Numbered from the stretch's first letter, positions 50,201-59,769 are shown. The stretch: 64,000 bases of DNA from Streptomyces sp. NBC_00273 (GCF_036178145.1 NZ_CP108067.1:9625001-9689000); one strand, 5' to 3'. The notes: generated from the sequence alone by a model not told the origin. Numbers and translations: made by a program.

Positions 50201-52042
50201 CGCCAGTACGACGACGTCGTCTCCGGGAGCCGGGTCCGCGGGCCTGTTGCTGATCCGGTGGAGCAGTTCGGGCAGCGGACGGTCACCGTGGCGGGCGAGC
50301 AGGGCGACGAGTTGGGCGAGGGAGGCATCGATGTCGTGGCCGCGGCGTTCGATGAGCCCGTCCGTGTAGAACAACAGCGTCGAGCCCGCGGGAAGGCCGC
50401 GCCGAGCCTCGGTCCGGTGGAACGGCCCGAGGTCCCTGTGGAGGAGGATGTCGTGCTCCTCCAGGAGGGTCACTCGGCCGTCGGGGGTACGGAGCAGCGG
50501 CGGCGGGTGGCCGGCGTTCGACCAGGTCAGCGTCCAGTCGGGACCGCCGTCGGCGAGGTCGAGGCGTGCGTGGACCAGCGTGCCGCCGGCCTCGATGGGC
50601 AAGACCGAACAAGCGGCATCGAGGGCGGTCAGCGCCGTGGCCGGGCTGTACGGCGGGTGGTCGAGGGTGGCCTGCCGCAGCATGCTGCGGATTTGGCCCA
50701 TGATCGTGGCTGCGTGCATGTCGTGGCCTGTGATGTCACCCACCGTCACCATGAGGGCTCCGGGTTCGCCGCCGGGTGAGGCGGGTGGTAGGTGATAGGC
50801 GTCGTACCAGTCCCCACCGATCATGTCGCCGACCGCGGCCGGCTCGTACAGGGCGCTGATCTCGATGTGGTCGGCAACGGGGAGGTCGGTGAGCATGGCT
50901 TCCTGGAGCTGCCGGGCCACGGAGATGCGTTCGTCGAGGTGCAGCGCGCGTTCCACCGCCTGTGCGATGTAGCCGGAAGCGGCGGTGAGCGTGGCCCGCT
51001 CCGTGACCCCCACCTCGTGCCGCTTGGCCCAACAGACGGCGAGTACGCCCAGCAGGGCGCGGCTGCCCCAGAGCGGCAGGCACAGCACGGTGGTGAAGCC
51101 CATGCGGTCGAAGAAGCCGACCGCCTCGGGGCTGTACCCGGCGACGAGCGCCTCACGGTCGGGCACGAAGACCGCCCGTCGTTCCCGCATGGCCCGGGTG
51201 CTCGGGAACGCCGCGCTCGCGGGCAGCGTGAGGACCTCCCGTTCCACCGAGTGCTCGACGTCTGGGTCGGCAACCCGGTGGAGTTCGTCCTTGTCGGCGA
51301 CCAGCAGGCCGACGTACGAGGGCTTTCCGGCACCGACGAAAAGGTCCCGCAGCCGGCGCCGGACGTCCTCCAGCCCGGACGTCTGGGCCAGTTCCTCCGA
51401 GGCCCTCAGCAGCAGCTCGGCGTGGTCCATGCCGGCCTGGGCTTCCTGCTCCAGGCGCTCCGCGTCGCTCCGGGCCCGCTCGGCGGCGGCTCGCGCGGTC
51501 TCCAGCACCTTCTGTGCGGACCGGCTCTGCGCCGACAGGATGCGCAGGCGCAGCTCGGCGGAGCAGGCCGCGGCCAGATCCATCAGGTCGGCCAGTTCGC
51601 CGTCACCCCACGTCCGCGGCTCGTGGTCGACGGCGCACAAGGAGCCCAGGACCAACCCGTCGGCGTCGGTCAGCGGCGTTCCTGCATACGCGATGAGCCC
51701 GAGATCCCCGATGGCCGGGCTGCTACGGAGCCGGTCGTCGGCGCGGGCATCGGGCACGACCAGAGGCTGCCCGGAGGCCACCACGTACCGGCAGGGCGAG
51801 TGCGACAGCGGCAGCGCGCGGCTCACCGCCCAGGGCTCCTGCAGACCGAACAGTCCGGGCAGGATCTGCCGCTCCTCCTCGACCAGCGAAACGAAGGCCA
51901 CCGGCACGCGGAGCAGTCGTGAAACCAGCCGGGCGAAGCGGTCCATCCCGGTATCGGAAGCTGCCGAAAGCCCCGCCAACCTCAGGGCCCGCGGCCGTGC
52001 GCCGCCCGGGTCCACTCCGGATTCCGCGCCCTGTTTCGGCAT
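50186..52042 (-). CDS. Dual-GAF SpoIIE-type PP2C phosphatase
   Basis: The 618-residue protein has a GAF domain (about 30-170: VAFVSLVEEERQILPGLFGL, HSPCRYVVASGQPLVVPDAR), a coiled coil (about 175-220), a second GAF domain (about 220-375), and a SpoIIE PP2C domain (about 390-618) with IGGDWYDAYHLP, VTVGDITGHDMHAATIMGQI, LTWSNAGHPPPLLRTPDG and PGDDVVVLALRLP. The Cys in HSPC could sense redox state or bind heme. It is the third SpoIIE-type phosphatase in this island and likely acts on a STAS protein; none is adjacent. No separate kinase domain is present. Confidence 0.85.
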   Translation of the reverse strand: MPKQGAESGVDPGGARPRALRLAGLSAASDTGMDRFARLVSRLLRVPVAFVSLVEEERQILPGLFGLQEPWAVSRALPLSHSPCRYVVASGQPLVVPDARADDRLRSSPAIGDLGLIAYAGTPLTDADGLVLGSLCAVDHEPRTWGDGELADLMDLAAACSAELRLRILSAQSRSAQKVLETARAAAERARSDAERLEQEAQAGMDHAELLLRASEELAQTSGLEDVRRRLRDLFVGAGKPSYVGLLVADKDELHRVADPDVEHSVEREVLTLPASAAFPSTRAMRERRAVFVPDREALVAGYSPEAVGFFDRMGFTTVLCLPLWGSRALLGVLAVCWAKRHEVGVTERATLTAASGYIAQAVERALHLDERISVARQLQEAMLTDLPVADHIEISALYEPAAVGDMIGGDWYDAYHLPPASPGGEPGALMVTVGDITGHDMHAATIMGQIRSMLRQATLDHPPYSPATALTALDAACSVLPIEAGGTLVHARLDLADGGPDWTLTWSNAGHPPPLLRTPDGRVTLLEEHDILLHRDLGPFHRTEARRGLPAGSTLLFYTDGLIERRGHDIDASLAQLVALLARHGDRPLPELLHRISNRPADPAPGDDVVVLALRLP

Positions 52043-52409
52043 CTGCCCTCCGGCCGCGCTGCACTTGAAACCCTCAACGGCATGGTAGGCCAGCGGCGGG
52101 CTGCTTCGCCGGTCTACGGTGGTACGGGCGCGTGCGCCGAAGGGGCGGCTCCCGGCCGCCGGGTCGGTGCGAAGGGCTGAGCCGGCTCCGGCTACCGCCC
52201 GCCCGAGGCCGCGCGTGGTGAAAGTCGCGACTGCGAGGTGTGCACCCGGCCCACGGAGGATCTGGCGGAGCCGATGTTCGAACTGGCCCTGCTGCTCCCG
52301 AGGACCGGATTCGGGGAGCCGAGGCCCTAGAAGTCGAACCTGATCAGCTCCTTGCCCACGCTGGAGTCGTACGGTCCGTGCCGCGTTCTGAGCACCGGAT
52401 CAACGGCGG
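52043..52409. other. Upstream region with no supported gene
   Basis: This is the leader side of the phosphatase gene and sequence that may once have been the body of the LuxR gene whose end follows. No clean frame is seen. Confidence 0.35.
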
Positions 52410-52675
52410 ACACTCCGAGGGAACAGCAAGTGGCACAGTTTGTCATCTACGGGATGTCGGACACCGAGATCTCTAAACGGCTCGGAATCTCCACGCACAC
52501 CGTCAGGGACCATCTCAAGAAGGTCTTCGACAAGACGGGGACGAACAGCCGAGGCCGACTGCTCCACATCCTCTACTTCACCCACTACCGACCAGACATC
52601 GAAGCCGGCTGTGTCATGGAAACCCGCGGGTGGTTCACGACATCCAGCTCCGATCCGGCACAGGCTTTGCGCTGA
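52410..52675 (+). pseudogene. LuxR-type HTH, C-terminal remnant
   Basis: The frame contains TPREQQVAQFVIYGMSDTEI, SKRLGISTHTVRDHLKKVFD, KTGTNSRGRLLHILYFTHYR. This is a complete LuxR-type DNA-binding domain with an intact recognition helix, but no sensor or ATPase domain remains in front of it. There is no plausible start, so I read it as the 3' end of a truncated regulator gene. Confidence 0.65.
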
Positions 52676-53894
52676 CAGAGGATCGAACGTGGAGCTGCGG
52701 TGGTCTTGACGGGAACACTCCGGCGAGGCCGGATTTGGTGATGAGTCCCGAGAGTTTTTGTCCGGGAGATCATCGAGGCGATGGTGACAGGTGACGACGT
52801 GCGGATCGACTGGCCGCTACGTCTGCCGGTGCAGCGGCAAGCCTTGCTGACCTGTTCGATCTACGGGGGCCGGCGCATGGACCTGCGCTCGGGCTGCGGG
52901 GAGAGGAACTGACCGATTGCCGATGTGGCTGCGGGCGAATTACGCGGTACTGGCGGCCTGGTCGGACGCGGGCTGGAACCAGCCCGCCTTTGATGCGAAC
53001 ACACCGGTGCCGGCCATCACGCTCCCCAAGCCAGGCCCGGCGCCCCGGCCGGGCTCTGCCGCATTCCCGTTGACGGGGCTGGCTCTGCCACCTGGGGGCG
53101 GTGGCACGCTGCCTGACGGCGGAGCGAAGCCCGCACGTTGCGTACGGCGTCGGTGGTGGCGGTATGGCGGGCGGGGTGGCCACGGCCATCACGACGCCGG
53201 TGTCCGCGCGGTGCCGGTACAGCCACAGCACGACGGAGACGGCTGCCGCGGTTCCGGCGGCCGGGCCGAGAGCGGCTACCAGACAGGCCGGGCGGTGCTC
53301 GTTGATCAGCCGGTCGAACTTCCTGGCCAGCGCTTCTCTCTGCTCGGTGCCGACCGGGTCGTGGACGGTGACCCGGCCCTTCGAACCGAGCACGCCACCA
53401 GTTCCGCACCCTGGCTGCCGGATGCGAACGTGGCAGTTCCACTCATCCGGCAGCCCTGCCAACGGCCCCAAGGCGGTGGCGCGGGCAGCCATTCGACTCC
53501 TGTGACCGGCTACGGGCACAGCCCCTCGTCCGGCGTCCCGTCAACACGGGGCAGCGTGTTGGGTGACCGTGCGGTGGCCTGCGCAGTTGCCTGTACGGAA
53601 CTTCCGGCCCGCCAGCGCCATAGGTCACGGGCTTCGCGGTCAGTGCCCTGGCACCGCCTCGCGGGCGCGAAGGGGGTGCTTGGGCTGTTCAGGCGCTCCT
53701 TGGCGCCGCTTGGTCGAATCATGAAGCGTCATCAGGGTGTCCGGGAAGGCCGTGGTGGTGAGGGGCCCAGGTTGGCGCGTGCCGTCCTCCTGGGTCTGCC
53801 CCGAGCGGGTGCACGAGGTACCCGCGAGAGCCGTTGCCGAGATGACCGCTGGATGCGGTGGCGTGTGGCGGTCGGAAGGCGAGAGGCAGCTTGA
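52676..53894. other. 1.2 kb without a supported gene
   Basis: A minus-strand frame at about 53017-53405 contains EQREALARKFDRLINEHRPA and a hydrophobic run (AAGTAAAVSVVLWLYRHRA), so it may hold part of a small membrane protein. A plus-strand frame at 52920-53090 (MWLRANYAVLAAWSDAGWNQ) is also protein-like. Neither has a start with a ribosome binding site or a family I recognise. It is probably decayed. Confidence 0.3.
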
Positions 53895-54269
53895 ATGGCT
53901 ATTTCTATGTTCTCCCCTGATCCGCTCTTCGCGTCCAGGCGCCGCACCAGACGTGCCACAGGCTGGCAGCGGTCGAGGATCAGCCGAGTCGGGGCGGTGG
54001 CGGCCCTGGGTGCGGCGCTCGTGCTGTGCTGTCCCGGCGTCGCGCTGGCCGCCCCGGGCGACCTGGATCCCAGCTTCGACACCGACGGCAGAGCGACCGC
54101 CGACTTCGGCGGTACCGACGAGGGCCGCGCGATGGCGCTGCCGGCCGACGGCAGGATCATGGTCGCGGGCCGCACGGGCGGTGACTTCGTGCTGGCCCGG
54201 TACAACACCGACGGCAGCCTGGACACCACCTTCGACACGGACGCAGGTCGGCCACGATGTAAGGGGTGA
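53895..54269 (+). pseudogene. Secreted delta-60-repeat protein, truncated
   Basis: The product has a signal peptide (VGAVAALGAALVLCCPGVAL, cleavage near ALAAPGD), then the repeat DLDPSFDTDGRATADFGGTD, ALPADGRIMVAGRTGGDFVL, ARYNTDGSLDTTFDTDAGRP. Delta-60 (DUF5122) repeats normally form a propeller of several hundred residues. Here only about one and a half repeats remain before an early stop at 54269. It could still be secreted as a short peptide, but is best called truncated. Confidence 0.6.
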
Positions 54270-54298
54270 TCATGGTGCATCCCGGGGATCCGTAACAG

Positions 54299-54640
54299 GT
54301 GATCACGGTCGGCGTCGAAGAAGAGTACTTGCTGGTGGATCCAGCAACCGGGCTGCCGGCGCCCCTGGTCGAGGAGGTCCGCCGTGCGGCCGGGCTCGGA
54401 CCCCTCGTGGAGGATGGTGAAGTCCAGCACGAGCTGCTGCAGGGTCAGATCGAGGTGGCCACTCCCGTGTGCACAACCCTGGACGAGGCGGGGGCCATCT
54501 GTTGCGGCTGCGCCATGCGGTCGCCTCGGCCGCAGAGGCGAACGGCTGCCGGATCGCTGCCACGGGTGCGGCGCCGCTGCGAGGGCCGGTGCGCCCCGCA
54601 TGACGCCAGGGGGGAAGGGCGGCATGCGGCGGGGCCCGCT
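54299..54640 (+). pseudogene. YbdK-type carboxylate-amine ligase, N-terminal remnant
   Basis: The frame begins [20 protein letters not shown], then a segment ending [20 protein letters not shown] and VCTTLDEAG. This is the N-terminus of glutamate-cysteine-ligase-like YbdK proteins, including the metal-binding EEEY block. After about 65 residues the frame changes ([21 protein letters not shown] in another frame), and the catalytic bulk of the enzyme is gone. Confidence 0.6.
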
Positions 54641-55187
54641 CCGGAAGACCCCCGCCCCCCAGGCGGCAGCTTCCGGTATCCACGCGTCTACTGACCTTGA
54701 AGCACGTAGCCCGCAGAGAGGGCCAAGTCCTTCTGCGCTCGGTCCGGGACGGGTACGCCAGGCACTTCGACTCCTCGGGTTGCCTGTCGGACAAGAACCT
54801 GGGCAGCCATCACAGCATGGAGGGCAGCTTCGATCCGGGCTTCGCCTGTGTTGCTCCAACGAGGCCCTAGGAGAGCCCGATGACGTGGTGGTCGTGCGGT
54901 TCGACGATGCCGGAACCCACAGAGGCCACCAGGATGCGCTGGACCGCCCGCAGCATGCCCACCCTGGACTTTCGGCCCGGACATCGCCCTGGACGTCATG
55001 GTCGGCAAGCGCCAAGACCTGGCCCGGCGCGATGACCACCTGAGGGGGCTGACCAGGTTCCTGCTCGACGCTGACGAAACCATTGGCGCGCCCGGCATCG
55101 CACGCCCGGGATACTGCGCACTGTGGTGGGAGTGCCCAGGACCGGCTGCTGTGAGCGCGCTCAGCACTGGGCAAGCCTTAGGGGGCC
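54641..55187. other. No recognisable gene
   Basis: Open frames on both strands lack motifs. The area lies between the YbdK remnant and a hairpin after the DUF6207 gene. Confidence 0.35.
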
Positions 55188-55219
55188 TGGGCAAGCCTTT
55201 CCGGTGCAGGGCTTGCCCA
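55188..55219 (-). terminator. Hairpin after the DUF6207 gene, with extra arm copy
   Basis: Arms TGGGCAAGCC (55188-55197) and its complement (55210-55219) form a 10-base stem just after the stop at 55229. A second copy of the left arm at 55168-55177 could pair instead, giving two alternative hairpins. Confidence 0.55.
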
Positions 55220-55228
55220 GACCTCCGG

Positions 55229-55444
55229 CTAAGGGCACTCCCGCCCCGGGCCCAGGACGTCGGCGTAGATCCGGGCCCGGACACCGGGTTTGCCGGGATC
55301 TCGATGCACCGGGCCGATGCCCGAAATCGCCCAGCGTTTTTCCAGCGCGGCCATAACGGCCTGGACGGAGTCCTCGCTCCCGCCGGTGATGTCCAGCACC
55401 ACCAGGCCGGGCTCCGCGATGTCCTGCTCGTCGATCGGCTTCAT
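55229..55444 (-). CDS. DUF6207 family protein
   Basis: The 71-residue protein reads MKPIDEQDIAEPGLVVLDIT, GGSEDSVQAVMAALEKRWAI, then GPVHRDPGKPGVRARIYADV. This is the DUF6207 pattern (a start like MxPIxEQH, EPGLVVVDITA, RDPGQPGVRLR), a small family common in Streptomyces with unknown function. Strand-helix-strand alternation suggests a compact alpha/beta domain. It is the only intact gene between two sets of remnants. Confidence 0.72.
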   Translation of the reverse strand: MKPIDEQDIAEPGLVVLDITGGSEDSVQAVMAALEKRWAISGIGPVHRDPGKPGVRARIYADVLGPGRECP

Positions 55445-55649
55445 CTCCCGGGCACGTTTTTGCTGGCCGAGCGGGACGCCGGCCGGGCACTGGCCGCCTG
55501 CGAGCGGTACTTCCACCCCACCCGACCCGACCCCGCACTGCCGTGACCCGCGTACTGCGTCGTATCTCACTGTGCCCCGGTCGTTGGCGCTACCGCGCTC
55601 CGCCGTCGATGGTGTTGCCTGGGACGGCGGGGCACGGTCGGGTGGCCCC

Positions 55650-56999
55650 CTACCAGGACCACTTCGTCGGCGGCTTCACTTCTTTCCTGTCCTTCTTGTC
55701 CTTCTTGACCTTGTGGATGAGCGTTTCCGGCGCGTCGCGGTTCGAACGGTAGCTGGCGTCACCGGAGTAGACGGCGGTGATCAGGTGGGTACCGTGTGCC
55801 GGTCCGTCCACGATCAAGGAGGCGACGCTGCAGTTGCCGCCGGCGGGCCTCAGCTGGGCCGTGCCGACGGGAGCGGCGTCGACGGCGAAGGCAACGGTGC
55901 CGGTCGGCCGGGGCACGTTCGGTCCGCTGACGGACGGGCACACGAGATCCGTCAGACGGACCGGCTTCCCCGGCTGCGACGGGTTCGGGTGGGACTCCAG
56001 GTAGGTGATCACGGCACCCGGCAGCGTGTACGAGATGGTGACCAGCCCGCTTCCGGCGTTCGCGCCGGTGGTGAAGGTACTGCCGGCCGGTCCCGCACTC
56101 GAACCGCCGCCACCGCCGCCCGCCCCCGAGAACTCGACGTTGGTAATGCCTCCGCCTCCGCCGCCTCCGCCGCCGTTCACTCCTCCGCCTCCGCCACCGC
56201 CACCGGTGATCCCGCCCGCGTCGCCGGTCCTGCCCGTTCCGCCGATTCCGCCCGTGCCCAGCACGCCGGGCTGGCCGTTTCCGCCGTTGTTGTCACTGCC
56301 CGTGCCGCCGGCCCCGCCCGTACCGGGGCCTGTCGGGGTGGCCCCGCCGCCGCCCTGGCCACCGGTGGTGTTGGCGCCGCCGGTGCCGTTGGTCCCGTTC
56401 ACCCCGGACTGGCCGCCGGCACCGCCGCCACCGCCTGACAGCTCGTCGGTGGCACCTCCGCCGCCTCCGCCGCCGGCCGTGACGAGCCGGGAAGCCAGGT
56501 CCAGGGTTCCGGAGCGAACGTCCGACGCACCGCCACCGCCACCGCCGTAGGCGGAGTCCGAGGAGCCGCCGGTGCCACCGCCGTTGAAGCCACCGGTACC
56601 CGGGGCGCTGTCCGTCCCGACCCCGCCCGCGCCGCCGACGTTGACCTGGAGCGTCTGGCCCGACACGACGGTCAGAGTGCCGTCCACCTCGGCACCGGCA
56701 CCCCCGACGCCTCCAGGGTTGTCATTGCCGGCCGCCGCGCCCCCGGAAGCGCCCCGGGCATCCACGGACAGCTGCGTCACCCCGCTGGGCACGGTGAACG
56801 TCTGCGCCGCCCCGGTGTAGTCGAACGTGCACACCACCTGGCTGCCGGTCTGCACACAGCCCTGGGCAGCGGCCGGGGCCGCCAGGAGCGGCACCAAGGC
56901 CAGGGACATCCCCGTGGCCAGGCTTGCTGTCGCCAGCGCGCGAAGACGCGGCCGGGGCCGGGGACGACGGGCGATGACAGGATCGTGTGGAACGGCCAT
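55650..56999 (-). CDS. Secreted glycine-rich protein with C-terminal Ig-like domain
   Basis: The 449-residue protein has a signal peptide (about 1-46, ending AAPAAAQG), then a beta-rich N-terminal segment (VVCTFDYTGAAQTFTVPSGV, TQLSVDARGASGG). A glycine-rich region of over 200 residues follows (GGGGGGASDVRSGTLDLASR, GGANTTGGQGGGGATPTG), interspersed with short beta segments like those of the Gly-rich domain of ALK-type receptors. The C-terminal part (about 345-435) has the pattern of a bacterial Ig-like repeat (PTGTVAFAVDAAPVGTAQLR, GTHLITAVYSGDASYRSNRD). The basic end KVKKDKKDRKEVKPP may hold the cell wall. It is likely an extracellular structural or adhesive protein. Confidence 0.72.
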   Translation of the reverse strand: MAVPHDPVIARRPRPRPRLRALATASLATGMSLALVPLLAAPAAAQGCVQTGSQVVCTFDYTGAAQTFTVPSGVTQLSVDARGASGGAAAGNDNPGGVGGAGAEVDGTLTVVSGQTLQVNVGGAGGVGTDSAPGTGGFNGGGTGGSSDSAYGGGGGGASDVRSGTLDLASRLVTAGGGGGGGATDELSGGGGGAGGQSGVNGTNGTGGANTTGGQGGGGATPTGPGTGGAGGTGSDNNGGNGQPGVLGTGGIGGTGRTGDAGGITGGGGGGGGVNGGGGGGGGGITNVEFSGAGGGGGGSSAGPAGSTFTTGANAGSGLVTISYTLPGAVITYLESHPNPSQPGKPVRLTDLVCPSVSGPNVPRPTGTVAFAVDAAPVGTAQLRPAGGNCSVASLIVDGPAHGTHLITAVYSGDASYRSNRDAPETLIHKVKKDKKDRKEVKPPTKWSW

Positions 57000-57334
57000 G
57001 TGAGGTTCCTCCTCGTTGCTGCCGCATCGCCGGCCGCAGAGGAAGAGCGGTCAGCGATCGCAGCCGCGGCCCGAAGATGCAATGCCGACAAGACCGCGGG
57101 CTCTACGACGGGCCCGCAACACGGATGATCACCACGGTCCCCGCGCGTCTCTTGGCGGCGCGCCCTTCGGTAGCCCGTTCGGTCGAACACATGCGTGCGG
57201 GCCGGTGGACACCCGGCCGCCGTGCCGGAAGCGGATACACCGACCGGGAGGCACGCGCGGGTTGCCGCTCACCGGCAAATGTGTTCGCTCGCGGACCTTT
57301 AAGCCAGAGCAGATGCAGGTCGGGCGACGGGGCT
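57000..57334. other. No recognisable gene (335 bp)
   Basis: Upstream side of the Gly-rich gene, leading to the MerR remnant. No frame is supported. Confidence 0.4.
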
Positions 57335-57460
57335 GGCCGCCGCATCGTCATCCTCGAGGGCCAGTTGGAAGAAGCTCAGCGGATCAACGCCGAGTATCGC
57401 CGTGCCGCCGGTTCGGTGAACCCCTCGGCCTCGGCTTGCGGACGGCTCCCGAGCGGCGCG
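57335..57460 (+). pseudogene. MerR-type regulator, C-terminal remnant
   Basis: The frame reads RRIVILEGQLEEAQRINAEY, RRAAGSV. It is nearly identical to the C-terminus of the intact MerR-type protein at 24.1-24.4 kb (CRIVILEDQLEEAQRLNAEY). The DNA-binding part is missing and IS701-type sequence follows, so an insertion or deletion removed the gene. Confidence 0.65.
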
Positions 57461-57489
57461 ACCATCGGTTCGGGCCGTCTGGTGCCCGC

Positions 57490-58052
57490 ATTCGGGCGGG
57501 CACGCATCAAGCCGGCCGATCGCGGCGAGGTGGGACGGCATGGACTTCCGTGTGATGCCGAGGCGTTTCGGGCCGACGGTGTACCTCGCCCCGTCCGGTG
57601 AGCCTGCAGCACGTAGGCCAGACCCCGGTCCTCCAGGCCGTGGCGGAAATCGGCGTTCGCGCCGTAACCGGTGTCTGCGACCAGCGCGGCGGGCCCAACG
57701 TGCCCGAGTACTGCCGGGACACCCTGGGTGATGCGGTGCCGTCTTTGGGGAAACCGGTGTCGTCCACCACCCACACCTCGGGCCGCACCGCCCGCACCGC
57801 CCGCCATGCCAGCCGAGCCCGCACGTCCTCGACCGGCCAGGTCGAGGACGTCATGAACTGCTGCAACCGCTGATGGTCCACCCCGAGGCGCTCGGCCATC
57901 GGCTGCATCGACTTGCGTCGGCCGTCCAACAGCAGGCCCCGCAGATACAACTGGCCCGCCTCCAGCCGGCCCCGCCGCACCAACGGCGCGAACACTTCGG
58001 AGGCGAACTCCTCCAACCGGCCCCGCATCGCAGCAAGCTCCCCAGCCCTCAT
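57490..58052 (-). pseudogene. IS701-type transposase, internally deleted
   Basis: From 58052 the frame gives ELAAMRGRLEEFASEVFAPL, VRRGRLEAGQLYLRGLLLDG, RRKSMQPMAERLGVDHQRLQ and PEVWVVDDTGFPKDGTASPR, the start of an IS701 DDE transposase with its first catalytic aspartates. After QYSGTLG a deletion joins, in another frame, to VADTGYGANADFRHGLEDRG, normally about 80-90 residues later. The C-terminal half is missing. Terminal repeats were not found. Confidence 0.7.
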
Positions 58053-58107
58053 ACAACCAGCGAACTACCGAACACCCTACGTGACAAGGCCCAGTAACAA
58101 AGCACTA

Positions 58108-59769
58108 CTAGGCGAAGGAGAACCAGTTGACGTTGACGAAGTCGGAGGACTGGCCGCTCTCGAAGGTCAGATAGACGTCGTGGGTTCCGGTGGTGCGGCG
58201 GATGTCGGCGGGGACGGTGCGCCAGGCCTGCCAGCCGCCGGTGTTGGCGACGGCGAAGCCGCCGACCGGGGTGGCTGTGGGGCTGTCGAGGCGGACCTGG
58301 ACCAGGCCGCTGACTCCGCCGGCGGCCCCGGAAGCGACGCGGGCGTCGAAGCGGGTGGCGCCGGTGGAGCCGAATGCGACGGCCGAGAACTTGAGCCAGT
58401 CGCCGTTGGACAGATGGCCGACGTCGGATCCGCCGCCGTCGGAGCAGGCCTCGACCTGTGCTCCGGACTGGGCGTTGAACGCCTCGGCCTGGATGGTGGT
58501 GAAGGCGCTGACCCCGCGGCCCGGGGCGGTGGCGGTCGGCGTGGGGGTTGGTGTGCCGCCGCCGGCCACACCGCCGACCGTGATGGTCCAGCGGCCGGGG
58601 GTGCCGGATTGCACCTTGCCCTCGAAGTCGACTCCGGCCGGGTGAACGTCGTCATACGGGAAGGCGTACCCGAGATGGTCGGGGGTGGCGTTGTGCAGGA
58701 TGCGGGCGTAGTGGTTGGTGCGCGGCCGGGTGTAGAAGGCGGCGGGCTTCTCGGCTGTCGGCTGGTGGGGGTTGTCCAGCAGGGTGGTGCGGTTGAAGGC
58801 GGCGGCGAGCCGTGCGCTGAGATTGCCCATCAGGTCGTTGCCCGTGGTGAAGGGCGCGTCGCTGCAGGAGAAGATCGAAAGGGTGGACGGCTTGGCGAAG
58901 CTGCCGACTCCGGGGAAGGCGAGGACGTCGCCGTTCACCCGGCCGGTGACGGTTCCCCAGGTGAACTGGGTGTCGATGCGCAGGTCAGTGGAGCGGTACT
59001 TGTTCCACACCTCGTTTACGTAGCCGTCGAAGTAACCGCGGAACAAGGCGCTGTTGCCGCGGATTGCCAGATTGGGGCTGAGTACGCGCAAGTCGCGGCC
59101 GCCCGCGGTGACGATCAGCCGGCTCCAGTCGCTGCTGTCGGCGGCGGACTGGGCCCGCAGCGCGGCGGCGACCCGGGACAGTCCGTCGGCGGGCAGCCCG
59201 CGCACCGTCTGGGTGCCCTGCCCGGTCTCCAGTTCGAAGGCGATCGGCAGCGAGACCATGTCGACGAACGTGATGTTGGCGTACAACTGATCGCTGTTGA
59301 AGGTGAATTCGCAGAAGTCGTGAGCAACGTTCGTGTTGGGGTCGGTAGGGTTGCTCACCGACGGCAGGGCCAGGCCGCCGCCGCGGTTCACCAGGAAGGT
59401 GAGCTTCGTGCCGACGGAGAAGTAGATACGGCCGCTGTCCAGGCGCGGCAGCGTCACCCTCCGCGCTTCGGCGCCGGACGCGTTGAGCGGGATGGCACAG
59501 TCGACCCCGAGCGGGGTCTGATCGTTGGCCGGAGCTGGCGGGTGGTACAGGCTGGAGCCGTTGGCCTGGATGAAGGCCCAGGCGCCGCCGGCCGCGGGGT
59601 CGCGGCCGAGTACATAGGCGTACACCGTGTTGTTGCCGGTGGTGTTCAGCAGGTCCAGGGGGAGCGTGGCGGTGGTGGACGCGTTGGCGCTCATTTCGAG
59701 CCAGGCTGCCGCGGCGGGCACGGCCAAGGCCAGGCCCGCTGTCACGGCGAGGAGTTTCCTACGGGGCAT
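58108..59769 (-). CDS. GH64 beta-1,3-glucanase with CBM6
   Basis: The 553-residue protein has a Tat/Sec-like signal (MPRRKLLAVTAGLALAVPAA). The GH64 domain follows (about 35-395): LDLLNTTGNNTVYAYVLGRD, GRIYFSVGTKLTFLVNRGGG, HDFCEFTFNSDQLYANITFV with DMVSLPIAF, carrying the Glu and Asp expected at the active site, and a thaumatin-like part. A Thr/Pro linker (GGGTPTPTPTATAPGRG) leads to a C-terminal CBM6 module with FTTIQAEAFNAQSGAQVEAC and GDWLKFSAVAF. It should release oligosaccharides (often pentamers) from beta-1,3-glucans such as laminarin or fungal walls. It lies 108 bases after the GH16 gene on the same strand and likely shares control by the CebR-type operator. Confidence 0.9.
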   Translation of the reverse strand: MPRRKLLAVTAGLALAVPAAAAWLEMSANASTTATLPLDLLNTTGNNTVYAYVLGRDPAAGGAWAFIQANGSSLYHPPAPANDQTPLGVDCAIPLNASGAEARRVTLPRLDSGRIYFSVGTKLTFLVNRGGGLALPSVSNPTDPNTNVAHDFCEFTFNSDQLYANITFVDMVSLPIAFELETGQGTQTVRGLPADGLSRVAAALRAQSAADSSDWSRLIVTAGGRDLRVLSPNLAIRGNSALFRGYFDGYVNEVWNKYRSTDLRIDTQFTWGTVTGRVNGDVLAFPGVGSFAKPSTLSIFSCSDAPFTTGNDLMGNLSARLAAAFNRTTLLDNPHQPTAEKPAAFYTRPRTNHYARILHNATPDHLGYAFPYDDVHPAGVDFEGKVQSGTPGRWTITVGGVAGGGTPTPTPTATAPGRGVSAFTTIQAEAFNAQSGAQVEACSDGGGSDVGHLSNGDWLKFSAVAFGSTGATRFDARVASGAAGGVSGLVQVRLDSPTATPVGGFAVANTGGWQAWRTVPADIRRTTGTHDVYLTFESGQSSDFVNVNWFSFA

